64,000 nt of DNA, from contig NZ_JAJJWI010000002.1 of the NCBI RefSeq assembly GCF_020907275.1, forward strand, positions 209,432 to 273,431, given 5' to 3'. The translations under genes and the position numbers were made by a program. A model generated the notes under the pieces. The model saw nothing but the letters and a program-made list of their open reading frames with translations. It did not search any database and was not told where the DNA came from. The DNA is from Pontibacter silvestris (lineage in GTDB: Bacteria; Bacteroidota; Bacteroidia; Cytophagales; Hymenobacteraceae). Of this stretch, positions 27,343 through 35,823 are shown piece by piece. Position 1 is the stretch's first letter; each line of letters starts with the position of its first letter.

Positions 27343-27826
27343 TAGCGGAAAAGTATAATTCTGATAGCGGGCTTAGCGGTTGGTTATCTTCAAATATAGG
27401 TAAATATTTGCTTAAACAGGAAGTTTCGAGGCACTAAGGCTGGTTTTGGTAAGTAGGTGCAACTTACACTAGTGGTAATTTGTGCAATAATACATGGCTT
27501 GAGGAGCTAGTGCCACAGAAACTGGATTAGGGTGCTTCTTTTAATATATTAAGGAATAAGTCCAATTCATTTGATGAAAAATTAGAATATTTTAGCATCA
27601 GTAGCTTTTAAAAACAGAGGTGAGGGTATCATAAAATATTGAGAAGTCTAATTATAATACAAGACTTCTTATTGAATATGAGTAAATAAATAAGTATTTG
27701 CACCAGCAGTAAGTAGTTGTACTTAAACTCTATTATGTATTACTACAAAACATTGGAAGACAGGAGTGTATAAGATTGAATTTGTTTACCCTGAATAATA
27801 TTCCTTTTTTATAGCCAAAGGTTTTT
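27343..27826. other. Gene-free AT-rich region upstream of the fluoride riboswitch
   Basis: About 480 bp between the divergent symporter and CLC-F genes. I find no ORF with family signal, no RNA gene and no strong hairpin. It should hold the symporter promoter on the minus strand, but I cannot point to a convincing box. Confidence 0.4.
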
Positions 27827-27834
27827 TATCTTTA
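27827..27834 (+). promoter_or_regulatory. -7 box for the fluoride riboswitch transcript
   Basis: TATCTTTA matches TAnnTTTG at seven of eight positions and ends 4 bp before the start of the riboswitch aptamer. This is the expected position for a transcript beginning at or near the aptamer. Confidence 0.6.
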
Positions 27835-27837
27835 CAG

Positions 27838-27904
27838 TAGGTGATGGGGTACCACCTGAAACCGCCTGTACATCCTGTATATCGGCTGATGACTCCTGCG
27901 AAGT
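27838..27904 (+). ncRNA. Fluoride riboswitch (crcB motif)
   Basis: The RNA matches the crcB consensus closely. AGGTGATGGGGTACCACCT (27839-27857) forms the first stem with the GATGG loop, AAACCGCC follows, and GGCTGATGACTCCTGC (27883-27898) supplies the conserved UGAUGACUCCU block. The stem closed by CCG and CGG encloses TGTACA and TGTATA. It lies 50 bp before a gene with CLC-F motifs, the best-known partner of this riboswitch. A small hairpin, GCAAG with CTTGC (27908-27922), follows without a T-run, so control may be translational. Confidence 0.95.
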
Positions 27905-27953
27905 TTGCAAGTATATCTTGCGCTTGTAGTATATTTGTCATTAGCTGAAACCA

Positions 27954-29294
27954 ATGAATACAAAAGCATCTCAACAATCTTCCTTTAAAAAGCTTTTAAG
28001 CAGGCTCCTTGTTACAGGAGAGCAAGTAAATGCCTTGCTGTATACTTTTAAGTGGCTACTTGTTTGTGTGGTGGTAGGTGTGCTGGTAGGTAGTGCTTCA
28101 GCCTTTTTTCTGGTATCACTAAATTGGGTAACAGATTATCGGGAGGCACATCCCTGGATTATCTGGTTTTTGCCTTTAGGTGGTTTAATTGTAGGCTTGT
28201 TGTATTACTATTATGGTCAGCGGGCAGCAAAAGGAAATAATCTGCTGCTAGAGGAGATACACCATCCAACGCAAATCATTCCTTTCCGCATGGCTCCATT
28301 GGTGCTGTTCGGCACTTTGGTGACACACCTGTTCGGTGGATCTGCTGGCAGGGAGGGTACCGCTGTTCAAATAGGAGGTACTGTTGCTGACCAATTTACG
28401 AAAGTGTTTCGTCTGCGCCCGCGCGACCGTAAAATTTTGATTATAGCAGGTATCAGTGCCGGCTTTTCATCTTTATTTGGCACTCCACTGGCTGGGGCTA
28501 TTTTTGGGCTGGAAGTTTTTATTATAGGCCGTATCCGCTATGATGCCCTTATGCCTAGTTTTCTGGCTGCTGTTATAGCCGATTATGCCTGCCTGGCTTG
28601 GGGTGTTCACCATACACAGTACAGGATCTCTTTTGTGCCGGAACTGACTATAGCTGGCATTGGATACACTCTTATAGCTGGTGCCATATTTGGATTGACG
28701 GGAATGGCATTTGCCAAAGCAACCCATTTTTGGGGAGAGCAGTTTAAACAGCGAATTGATTATGCTCCCTTTCGCCCTTTGGTGGGTGGTGCTGTTATTG
28801 CTGTAGTGGTTTGGATGATAGGTACGACTAAGTATGTTGGTTTAGGTATACCTACAATTTTAGATTCATTTACTGGTTTACTGCCTGTTTATGATGCGGC
28901 AGTTAAAGTTTTGCTTACATCTTTTACCTTAGGTGCAGGGTTTAAAGGAGGAGAGGTTACACCTCTGTTCTTTACAGGTGCAACACTAGGCAATGCTTTG
29001 TCTCAGGCAATACCTTTGCCGATGGCGCTTTTGGCAGGAATGGGTTTCGTTGCTGTGTTTTCCGGAGCAACGAATACGCCCTTAACCTGTACTATTATGG
29101 CCATAGAACTTTTCGGTGCTGAAAGCAGTGTGTTTATGGCGCTTGCTTGTGTAACAGCGTATCTTTTTTCCGGGCATTCGGGCGTTTATGGAGCCCAGAT
29201 AATTGGCTCCCCTAAAAGCTTGTTCTACGGACGGGAGAAAGGAATAAATTTATCATCAGTGACAGCAGCAAGGAAGAAAAGAAAAAAAAATTAA
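27954..29294 (+). CDS. CLC-F type fluoride/proton antiporter
   Basis: The 446-residue ClC protein exports fluoride. Compared with chloride ClCs it has the fluoride-clade changes: GNN at residues 94-96 where others have GSGIP, GGSAGREGTAVQIGG with the gating Glu134, SSLFGTPLAGAIFGLEVF, and FKGGEVTPLFFTGATLGN where others have GGIFAP. It has no CBS domain. The upstream fluoride riboswitch confirms the role. The C-terminus ends in a basic Arg/Lys-rich tail. Confidence 0.94.
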   Translation: MNTKASQQSSFKKLLSRLLVTGEQVNALLYTFKWLLVCVVVGVLVGSASAFFLVSLNWVTDYREAHPWIIWFLPLGGLIVGLLYYYYGQRAAKGNNLLLEEIHHPTQIIPFRMAPLVLFGTLVTHLFGGSAGREGTAVQIGGTVADQFTKVFRLRPRDRKILIIAGISAGFSSLFGTPLAGAIFGLEVFIIGRIRYDALMPSFLAAVIADYACLAWGVHHTQYRISFVPELTIAGIGYTLIAGAIFGLTGMAFAKATHFWGEQFKQRIDYAPFRPLVGGAVIAVVVWMIGTTKYVGLGIPTILDSFTGLLPVYDAAVKVLLTSFTLGAGFKGGEVTPLFFTGATLGNALSQAIPLPMALLAGMGFVAVFSGATNTPLTCTIMAIELFGAESSVFMALACVTAYLFSGHSGVYGAQIIGSPKSLFYGREKGINLSSVTAARKKRKKN

Positions 29295-29356
29295 CATTCA
29301 TTTTTACCTTTACCTACTAAGTGTAAGGTTTAAACCTTCTGATAAAGTTAAATGTT

Positions 29357-29380
29357 ACAACATGTTATATATCATGTTGT
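29357..29380. repeat. Inverted repeat upstream of the protease gene
   Basis: ACAACATG and CATGTTGT are perfect 8-bp arms with an 8-bp AT spacer. There is no T-run, so it is more likely an operator than a terminator. It lies 69 bp before the start of the aspartyl protease gene. Confidence 0.4.
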
Positions 29381-29448
29381 AAACAGTGGCTAGTATTGTT
29401 TGTTTTACGTATACTTTATGTGTAATAACATAAGCTATCACGAAGGTT

Positions 29449-30696
29449 ATGACAAGATTAGCTTTACTATTGATGCTTTGTCTGCTTTACTCATGCGGGA
29501 CCAAAGCACAGGAAGTTTTAAGCCAAAAAAGAGATACAGCATACTTTGCCGGAAAGAGAAAGCATGTCACGATTCCTTTTAAGCTAGTCCATAACCTGAT
29601 TATAATTCCCGTAAAAATCAACAACTCTACAGAGTTGAACTTCATTCTTGACTCTGGGGTAAAGAATACGCTAATTACCCGTTTATACTATTCAGATTCT
29701 CTAAACCTGAATCACACCAACAAATTGTATCTTAATGGCTTAGGAACTGGTTACGATATCGAGGCAATTCATTCAACTGGGAACACTATGTCCTTACCCG
29801 GAATCAGAGGTGATAACCATGAGGTATATGTACTGTTGGAGGATATCTTTAACCTATCAACGCGTATGGGAATGCCTATGCATGGTATAATAGGGTACGA
29901 TATCTTTAAAAACTTTGTGGTGAAGATAAACTACAGTAGTAAAAGGTTAACTTTATACAGGCCAGATATCTATGTAAAAACAAAGAAGCGGGCCGAGGAG
30001 TATCCCTTGCACTTAGATAAAAGTAAAGCATATATTTTTGCCAATATTAATCAGCATAATGGCGACAGTTTAAAAGTAAAGCTTGTAATTGATACTGGAG
30101 CCAGTCACTCCTTGTCGTTGTATCTGCCTAGTGACAATAGAATAAGCCTGCCGCCCAAAGTAATGGAAGCTTACCTTGGCAGGGGCCTGAATGGTGATAT
30201 TAACGGGAAAATTGGGCGGTTAAACAGCTTTAAAATAGGTAAATATGAACTCCTGAACTTGCCCGCATCTTATCCGGATAAAGAAGCGATTCAATTAGCT
30301 ATAAATTTGTCTAACCGGAATGGGAACCTTGGTTCTGAAGTGCTTAAACGCTTTGATGTGCTGTTTGATTATCCTCACAAAAGGCTGGTGCTAATACCAA
30401 ATAAGAAATTTAAAGAACCTTTCCACTATAATCTGGCTGGGTTCGAGGTAAGCACACCACTACCAGGAACAAACTTATACATTGTTTCAAATGTGGTTGA
30501 TAACTCACCAGCCAAACAAGTAGGATTGCAGCCAGGGGACCAGCTACTGTTAATCAATGGAAAAAGTTGCTCTGATCTTCAGTTAACAGAAGTGCTGGAA
30601 ATGCTAGAAAGCAAACCCGGAAGAAAATTAAAAATGAAGCTCCGCCGGGAGTCTCAGGAAATTGATGTTAATCTGGTATTACAAAGTCGTATCTAG
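29449..30696 (+). CDS. Lipoprotein with two retropepsin-like domains and a C-terminal PDZ domain
   Basis: The 415-residue protein starts with a lipoprotein signal (lipobox LYSC, Cys16). Two aspartyl-protease-like domains follow. The first has LNFILDSG with Asp68 and the second LVIDTGASH with Asp215, followed by a GHIG-like GSEVL block. Residues ~330-410 form a PDZ domain (NSPAKQVGLQPGDQLLLING). Such clan AA/PDZ proteins are common in Bacteroidota; a periplasmic or surface protease role is likely but unproven. The first active site is DSG rather than DTG. The gene is monocistronic. Confidence 0.85.
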   Translation: MTRLALLLMLCLLYSCGTKAQEVLSQKRDTAYFAGKRKHVTIPFKLVHNLIIIPVKINNSTELNFILDSGVKNTLITRLYYSDSLNLNHTNKLYLNGLGTGYDIEAIHSTGNTMSLPGIRGDNHEVYVLLEDIFNLSTRMGMPMHGIIGYDIFKNFVVKINYSSKRLTLYRPDIYVKTKKRAEEYPLHLDKSKAYIFANINQHNGDSLKVKLVIDTGASHSLSLYLPSDNRISLPPKVMEAYLGRGLNGDINGKIGRLNSFKIGKYELLNLPASYPDKEAIQLAINLSNRNGNLGSEVLKRFDVLFDYPHKRLVLIPNKKFKEPFHYNLAGFEVSTPLPGTNLYIVSNVVDNSPAKQVGLQPGDQLLLINGKSCSDLQLTEVLEMLESKPGRKLKMKLRRESQEIDVNLVLQSRI

Positions 30697-30698
30697 CA

Positions 30699-31001
30699 CT
30701 AATTAATTTTAGCATCTGTGCTATTTAAATCAAGGTAAACCTGAAGGCCTAACAATGCAACGGCCAGTACAATAAGAAAAACAGACACTGCTAATCTTAT
30801 TTTGGGTACAGGTTTTACATAAACGTTACCATGCTCGTCTTTTGCTGTAAAACGTAGTCCTGAAAGAATAAGCCCGTTGCCGAAGCTCAGCCAAATGGCT
30901 GCTGTAAGTATCTCCCGTGAAAGTAAAAGGCTCACAGTGCCAATAGCAGAAAATAGTATCCCTACAAAAGTTGTTATAGAAAGTTTCTTCATAAACAGCA
31001 T
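30699..31001 (-). CDS. Small two-to-three-helix membrane protein of unknown function
   Basis: The 100-residue protein has hydrophobic helices at ~10-30, ~32-48 and ~68-90, with a charged loop (FTAKDEHGNVYVKPVPK) between the last two. I do not recognise a family. The start may be the ATG at 31001 or the one at 30992, which gives MKKLSITTF. It ends 2 bp from the convergent protease gene. Confidence 0.55.
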   Translation of the reverse strand: MLFMKKLSITTFVGILFSAIGTVSLLLSREILTAAIWLSFGNGLILSGLRFTAKDEHGNVYVKPVPKIRLAVSVFLIVLAVALLGLQVYLDLNSTDAKIN

Positions 31002-31063
31002 AAATCCTGCACAACTGCAAGACGGTTGTAAGGCCGCAAGTTAAAACTTTTTAAAATGAATTT

Positions 31064-31100
31064 GCTTGGCAAAAGAGCCCTGAAAACTCTTTTGCCAAGC
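31064..31100. repeat. Perfect 14-bp hairpin in an intergenic region
   Basis: GCTTGGCAAAAGAG (31064-31077) and CTCTTTTGCCAAGC (31087-31100) form a perfect stem with a 9-nt loop. No T-run follows on either strand, so it is not a standard terminator. It lies upstream of the minus-strand small membrane protein and could be a structured 5' UTR element. Confidence 0.5.
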
Positions 31101-31554
31101 CTACAGCCTAAACTATAGCATTGATGGAACGAAAAATTAATTTTTTTTATTCATTTTATTGGATATTTAAAAAATAATCCGAAACCTTTGCTAAGAAAAA
31201 ATGGGTATAAAAATCAAATTCCCATTTTAATAGTTTAGAAAATGCAAAAAAAGGCGCTTTTATCATCTTTCGTGGTAAAACACTCTTACAACAAGAGTGC
31301 GACTTTTTCTGTCCTTGCCAAAAGGATAGTTTCCAGGCCTTATACAACTCCAGTCCGCTACAGGCCCTAGGCCGACGAGCATCTAGATTACTTACGTAGT
31401 AATCATTATTCCAATACACTTTTTACTTATTTCATTGAATTGCTAATAAACATTGGCTGGTGTCAACTACACAGCCTGTTTTAGTCGTATTCACTATTCT
31501 TTAAGGAGTTTTTAATTGCTGTCTAAGTACAGCATTGCTATATATTTTAACATT
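31101..31554. other. Non-coding region upstream of the arginine cluster, with a palindrome
   Basis: No gene is supported here. GATTACT and AGTAATC flank TACGT at 31386-31404, a 7-bp-arm palindrome that could be an operator for the arginine cluster. A weak hairpin, CACTCTT with AAGAGTG (31281-31299), is followed by CGACTTTTT on the plus strand. A minus-strand ORF at 31156-31419 looks like chance. Confidence 0.35.
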
Positions 31555-32217
31555 ATGGCGGATCAATCAGAATTTATCGTCAAAGTTGCTGATGGGCAAC
31601 ATGTTATTTATGCGTTACAGATATGTGACGAAATGGAATCTTCGGCAAAGGCCAGAGGTACCGGTATAGCCAAGCGCTCTCCAGATTATATTGCTCAAAA
31701 GATGATGGAGGGCAAAGCTGTAATTGCGCTGCAAAAAGATGGTACCTGGGCAGGCTTTTGCTATATCGAAACCTGGGGTCACGGCAAATATGTTGCTAAC
31801 TCAGGACTGATTGTGTCGCCACATCTACGTAAAAGTGGCCTTGCAAAGCAAATTAAGCAAAAAGCGTTTGAGTTATCCCGCCAGAAATATCCTGATGCGA
31901 AACTATTTGGTTTGACAACAGCGCTGGCCGTAATGAAGATTAATTCTGACCTGGGCTATCAGCCGGTAACCTATTCTGAGTTAACCGACGACGAAGCATT
32001 CTGGGCAGGTTGCAAAAGCTGTGTAAACTACGAGATCCTGACACTTAAAGGACGTACGAACTGTCTTTGCACAGCTATGCTGTTTGATCCGTCAAAGGAA
32101 AAGAAAATTAAAGCTGTTCAGGAGCAGGAGACAACAAAAGAGCTTGTTATTATTCCTGCACTAGCTGAACCTGTATCAGAAAACGACGAAACAAAAACCT
32201 ATCAACTCAAAGCATAA
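31555..32217 (+). CDS. GNAT acetyl/succinyltransferase opening the arginine cluster (glutamate N-acyltransferase candidate)
   Basis: The protein is a GNAT enzyme that begins the arg gene cluster in Bacteroidota, where it stands in for a classical ArgA. Starting at ATG 31555 gives 220 residues (MADQSEFIVKVADGQ); a longer TTG-started frame from 31516 adds a poorly conserved hydrophobic piece. Motif A is NSGLIVSPHLRKSGLAKQIK. A Cys-rich stretch (AGCKSCVNYEILTLKG, then NCLCTAMLF) follows. The last ~40 residues are low in complexity. By context it would acylate glutamate. Whether the acyl group is acetyl or succinyl depends on the downstream carbamoyltransferase. Confidence 0.78.
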   Translation: MADQSEFIVKVADGQHVIYALQICDEMESSAKARGTGIAKRSPDYIAQKMMEGKAVIALQKDGTWAGFCYIETWGHGKYVANSGLIVSPHLRKSGLAKQIKQKAFELSRQKYPDAKLFGLTTALAVMKINSDLGYQPVTYSELTDDEAFWAGCKSCVNYEILTLKGRTNCLCTAMLFDPSKEKKIKAVQEQETTKELVIIPALAEPVSENDETKTYQLKA

Positions 32218-32231
32218 CGTAAAACTAAAAG

Positions 32232-33428
32232 ATGAAGAAAAAAGTAGTCTTAGCCTTTAGTGGCGGCCTCGATACTTCCTACTGTGTTAAATATCTGAAG
32301 GAAGAGAAAGACCTGGAAATATACTCTGCCCTGGTAAACACCGGTGGATTTACAGAACAGGAACTAAAAGAGGTAGAGCAGAGGGCTTACGACCTGGGTG
32401 TGAAGCAGCATACTACACTAGATGAAGTTGAAAGCTATTACCAAAGCTGCATAAAGTATCTTGTTTTTGGTAATGTGCTAAAGAACAATACCTATCCTTT
32501 ATCTGTAAGTGCGGAACGCGTGACGCAGGCGATGGCTATTGCACGTTATGCCAAAGAAGTTGGTGCTGAGTATGTAGCGCATGGTAGCACCGGTGCCGGT
32601 AACGACCAGGTGCGCTTCGATATGATTTTCCATATCATGATTCCCGATGTTCAGATTCTGACACCTATCCGGGACAATAAACTTTCACGGGAGGAGGAAA
32701 TTGAGTTTTTGAAGCAGCATGGCGTGGAGGTAGATTTTAAGAAGGCGCAATACTCTATTAATAAAGGTATCTGGGGAACCTCAGTAGGTGGTAAAGAAAC
32801 GCTTACTTCTAACACGCCTTTGCCTGAAGAAGCTTATCCGACGCAGGTTACCAAGCAGCAACCAGAGCGCATAACGCTACACTTTGTAAAAGGAGAGTTG
32901 GTTGGTTTGAACGATGAAACCTACAGCAGCCCGGTTCAGGCTATTCAGGCGCTACAGGAGATAGCAGCTCCTTTTGGTGTTGGTCGTGACATACATGTGG
33001 GCGATACAATTATTGGCATTAAAGGACGTGTGGGTTTTGAGGCTGCTGCCCCCATGGTCATCATTAAGGCACATCATACGCTGGAGAAGCATGTACTAAC
33101 CAAGTGGCAGCTTAACTGGAAAGACCAGTTGGCTATGTTTTATGGTAACTGGCTACACGAAGGACAGTTCGTAGATCCGGTAATGCGTGATATTGAAGCT
33201 TTCCTGACAAGTACGCAGGATAAGGTTACAGGTAAAGTATATGTATTACTGGCGCCATACCGATTCCAGGTGGAAGGCATAGATAGTGAGCATGACCTGA
33301 TGTCGTCTAAGTTTGGCAGCTACGGCGAAATGAACAAAGCCTGGTCTGGAGAAGATGTGAAAGGCTTTGCTAAAATCTTCGGCAACCAAGCCATGATGTA
33401 CCACAAAATAAATGAGACAAGTTTCTGA
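32232..33428 (+). CDS. argG: Argininosuccinate synthase
   Basis: ArgG joins citrulline and aspartate with ATP. The 398-residue protein has the P-loop VVLAFSGGLDTSYCVKYL, NTGGFTEQEL, YVAHGSTGAGNDQVRFD, WGTSVGGKETLTSN and LAPYRFQVEG. The stop codon overlaps the argC start (TGATG), so translation is coupled. Confidence 0.96.
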   Translation: MKKKVVLAFSGGLDTSYCVKYLKEEKDLEIYSALVNTGGFTEQELKEVEQRAYDLGVKQHTTLDEVESYYQSCIKYLVFGNVLKNNTYPLSVSAERVTQAMAIARYAKEVGAEYVAHGSTGAGNDQVRFDMIFHIMIPDVQILTPIRDNKLSREEEIEFLKQHGVEVDFKKAQYSINKGIWGTSVGGKETLTSNTPLPEEAYPTQVTKQQPERITLHFVKGELVGLNDETYSSPVQAIQALQEIAAPFGVGRDIHVGDTIIGIKGRVGFEAAAPMVIIKAHHTLEKHVLTKWQLNWKDQLAMFYGNWLHEGQFVDPVMRDIEAFLTSTQDKVTGKVYVLLAPYRFQVEGIDSEHDLMSSKFGSYGEMNKAWSGEDVKGFAKIFGNQAMMYHKINETSF

Positions 33429-34426
33429 TGAGGGAAATAAAAGCAGGTATAGTAGGGGCTGCGGGTTATGCCGGAGGAGAGCTGTTGCGCCTTTTACTGC
33501 AGCACCCAAATGTATCGCTTCAGTTTGCACAAAGTCAGAGCCAGGCAGGTAAACCAGTATCAGACATACATAATGACCTGTTGGGCGAATTAACCATTTC
33601 TTTTACTGCTGATGCCAGTGCCGAAGTAGATGTGATATTTTTATGTGCCGGACACGGGAAGGCCAGAGAGTTTTTGGCTGCTAATCCCGTTCCTTCCTCT
33701 ACTAAGATCATAGACTTGAGTCAGGACTTCCGTTGGAATGAAAGTACAACTGGTGAGGTAGTAGAAACAGCTGATAAAGCTTTTGTGTATGGCTTGCCGG
33801 AGCTACAGCGTGAGCAAATAAAAGAGGCACAAAATATTGCAAACCCAGGTTGTTTTGCCACGGCCATGCAGCTGGCTCTTTTACCTTTAGCAAAAGAGGG
33901 TAAATTGCTACAGGAGGTACACATCAGTGGCATAACAGGGAGTACTGGGGCTGGACAAGCTCTCAGCCCAACCTCGCACTTTAGCTGGAGAACAGAGAAT
34001 GTTTCGACCTATAAGGTAATGGAGCATCAGCACCTGCGTGAAGTAGGTCGAACACTGAAAAGCCTGCAAACTGATGAGGTGCCTGCCATTCACTTTGTTC
34101 CTTATCGTGGACCATTTGCCAGGGGAATTTTCATTACAGCTTACATGGCTACTGAACTTTCGCTGGATGAAGCAAAGCAACTTTATAGCACTTACTATAG
34201 TGGTCATCCGTTTACGGTTATCAGTGAGAAAAATCCAGATTTGAAGCAGGTGGTAAATACGAATAAGTGTGTACTTCACCTGCAGAAGCATGGAAAAATG
34301 CTTGTCGTGTCCAGCCTGATTGATAACTTATTAAAAGGAGCCGCTGGGCAAGCTGTTCAGAACATGAACCTGATATTTGGTCTGCAAGAAACAAATGGTT
34401 TAAAATTAAAGGCAAGTGCCTTTTAA
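33428..34426 (+). CDS. argC: N-acyl-gamma-glutamyl-phosphate reductase
   Basis: ArgC reduces the acyl-phosphate to the semialdehyde with NADPH. The 332 residues include the Rossmann start AGIVGAAGYAGGELLRLL, the active-site NPGCFATAMQLAL (catalytic Cys) and GITGSTGAGQ. Length is normal. In this phylum the substrate may carry an N-succinyl rather than N-acetyl group. Confidence 0.95.
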   Translation: MREIKAGIVGAAGYAGGELLRLLLQHPNVSLQFAQSQSQAGKPVSDIHNDLLGELTISFTADASAEVDVIFLCAGHGKAREFLAANPVPSSTKIIDLSQDFRWNESTTGEVVETADKAFVYGLPELQREQIKEAQNIANPGCFATAMQLALLPLAKEGKLLQEVHISGITGSTGAGQALSPTSHFSWRTENVSTYKVMEHQHLREVGRTLKSLQTDEVPAIHFVPYRGPFARGIFITAYMATELSLDEAKQLYSTYYSGHPFTVISEKNPDLKQVVNTNKCVLHLQKHGKMLVVSSLIDNLLKGAAGQAVQNMNLIFGLQETNGLKLKASAF

Positions 34427-34510
34427 CTTATTAAGGAATAATGTGTAAGGGGAATAAAGTGTTGATATCTATATAGTTGCCCCCCCCTAATATATTTATT
34501 TAATATTTAA

Positions 34511-34518
34511 TATCTTAG
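34511..34518 (+). promoter_or_regulatory. Possible -7 box before argD
   Basis: TATCTTAG differs from TAnnTTTG at one position and lies 18 bp before the argD start, in a 110-bp AT-rich gap after argC. It may add transcription inside the cluster. Confidence 0.35.
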
Positions 34519-34536
34519 CACCTAAAATATAACAAG

Positions 34537-35682
34537 ATGAACCTGTTCGATGTGTACCCGCTCTTTGACATAGAGCCCGTAAAGGCCGCTGGCCTTGTTG
34601 TTTGGGATAGTCAAGGTAAAAAATATCTTGATTTATATGGCGGACACGCCGTTATCTCTATCGGTCACAGCCATCCTCATTACTTAAAGCGCCTGGCAAG
34701 GCAGATGTATGATATTGGATTTTACTCTAATGCCGTTAAAATGCCTTTACAGGAACAGCTGGCAGAGAAGTTGGGGGAGATGAGCGGGTACACAGGTTAC
34801 AGTCTCTTTTTATGTAACTCGGGTGCCGAAGCTAACGAAAATGCCTTAAAGCTGGCCTCTTTCCAGACAGGACGCAAAAAGGTGATTGCTTTTAAAGGAG
34901 CTTTTCATGGCCGTACCTCTGCTGCCGTAGCCGCTACAGATGATCCTTCTATTATTGCACCTATAAATGAATCAGATAACATTATCTTCTTACCTCTAAA
35001 CGATTTAAGTGCTTTCGAACAAGCCTTACTGGAGGTTGGTGATAAGTTAGCGGCAGTTATAGTTGAGGGTATGCAGGGAGTGGCTGGCGTAAACATTCCG
35101 GATACTGCTTTTCTCAAAACTGTGGCAGCTGGCTGTGAGCGTGTAGGGGCTAAGTTAATTCTGGATGAGGTACAGTCAGGTTATGGACGTTCCGGTAAAT
35201 TCTTTGCTCATCAGTACACCGATGTAAAGCCGGATATTATAACTATAGCAAAGGGAATGGGTAATGGTTTCCCAGTAGCTGGCGTACTAATCAGTCCAGG
35301 TATCGAAGCGAAGCATGGTATGCTCGGCACTACCTTTGGAGGCAATTATCTGGCTTGTGCTGCTGGCCTTGCGGTGCTGGAAGTAATGGAGCAGGAAAAC
35401 CTCATCGAGAATACAAATAAAATAGGCAATTACCTGATGGATGAGCTACGCCAGGTTAGCTCAGTAGTGGAAGTGAGGGGCCAGGGTCTGATGATTGGTG
35501 TGGAGTTACCTGAACCATGTGCTGCCGTACGCAAGTCTCTGCTATATGAACATCAAATATTTACGGGTGCCTCTAAAGATAAAAATACTCTGCGATTGCT
35601 GCCGGCTCTTTGTATAACAAAGGCGCAGGCAGATCAGTTTTTAGAAGCTTTTCAGGCTGTTTTAGCTGAAACAGTTTCTTAA
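34537..35682 (+). CDS. argD: Acylornithine aminotransferase
   Basis: This is a class III PLP aminotransferase making N-acylornithine. The 381 residues contain DLYGGHAVISIGHSHP, LCNSGAEANENALKLA, FKGAFHGRT, ILDEVQSGYGRSG and the PLP lysine in ITIAKGMGNGFPVAG. TTFGGNYLACAA is also present. It lies between argC and the carbamoyltransferase. Confidence 0.94.
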   Translation: MNLFDVYPLFDIEPVKAAGLVVWDSQGKKYLDLYGGHAVISIGHSHPHYLKRLARQMYDIGFYSNAVKMPLQEQLAEKLGEMSGYTGYSLFLCNSGAEANENALKLASFQTGRKKVIAFKGAFHGRTSAAVAATDDPSIIAPINESDNIIFLPLNDLSAFEQALLEVGDKLAAVIVEGMQGVAGVNIPDTAFLKTVAAGCERVGAKLILDEVQSGYGRSGKFFAHQYTDVKPDIITIAKGMGNGFPVAGVLISPGIEAKHGMLGTTFGGNYLACAAGLAVLEVMEQENLIENTNKIGNYLMDELRQVSSVVEVRGQGLMIGVELPEPCAAVRKSLLYEHQIFTGASKDKNTLRLLPALCITKAQADQFLEAFQAVLAETVS

Positions 35683-35823
35683 ATAATTTGGATTAATCTT
35701 GTTTTAAATTAAGTAGTTATAGCATCAAAGTTCTCTCCTGGTTATAAGAGGGGACAGGAGTGGTTTAATTGTGAAGTAGAAGCAGAGAGAAGAGGAAAAG
35801 CCATTTCCCAAAACAACCTCCAC

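Noticed and set aside
31281-31310. Arginine leader attenuator upstream of the arg cluster
   Set aside because: A weak hairpin and T-run exist, but I find no short ORF with an arginine codon run on the plus strand before it.
31156-31419. Minus-strand 87-residue ORF starting MYWNNDYYVSN
   Set aside because: It has no family signal, its C-terminal part is typical of AT-rich chance frames, and it covers hairpin and T-rich sequence. I leave it out as a gene.
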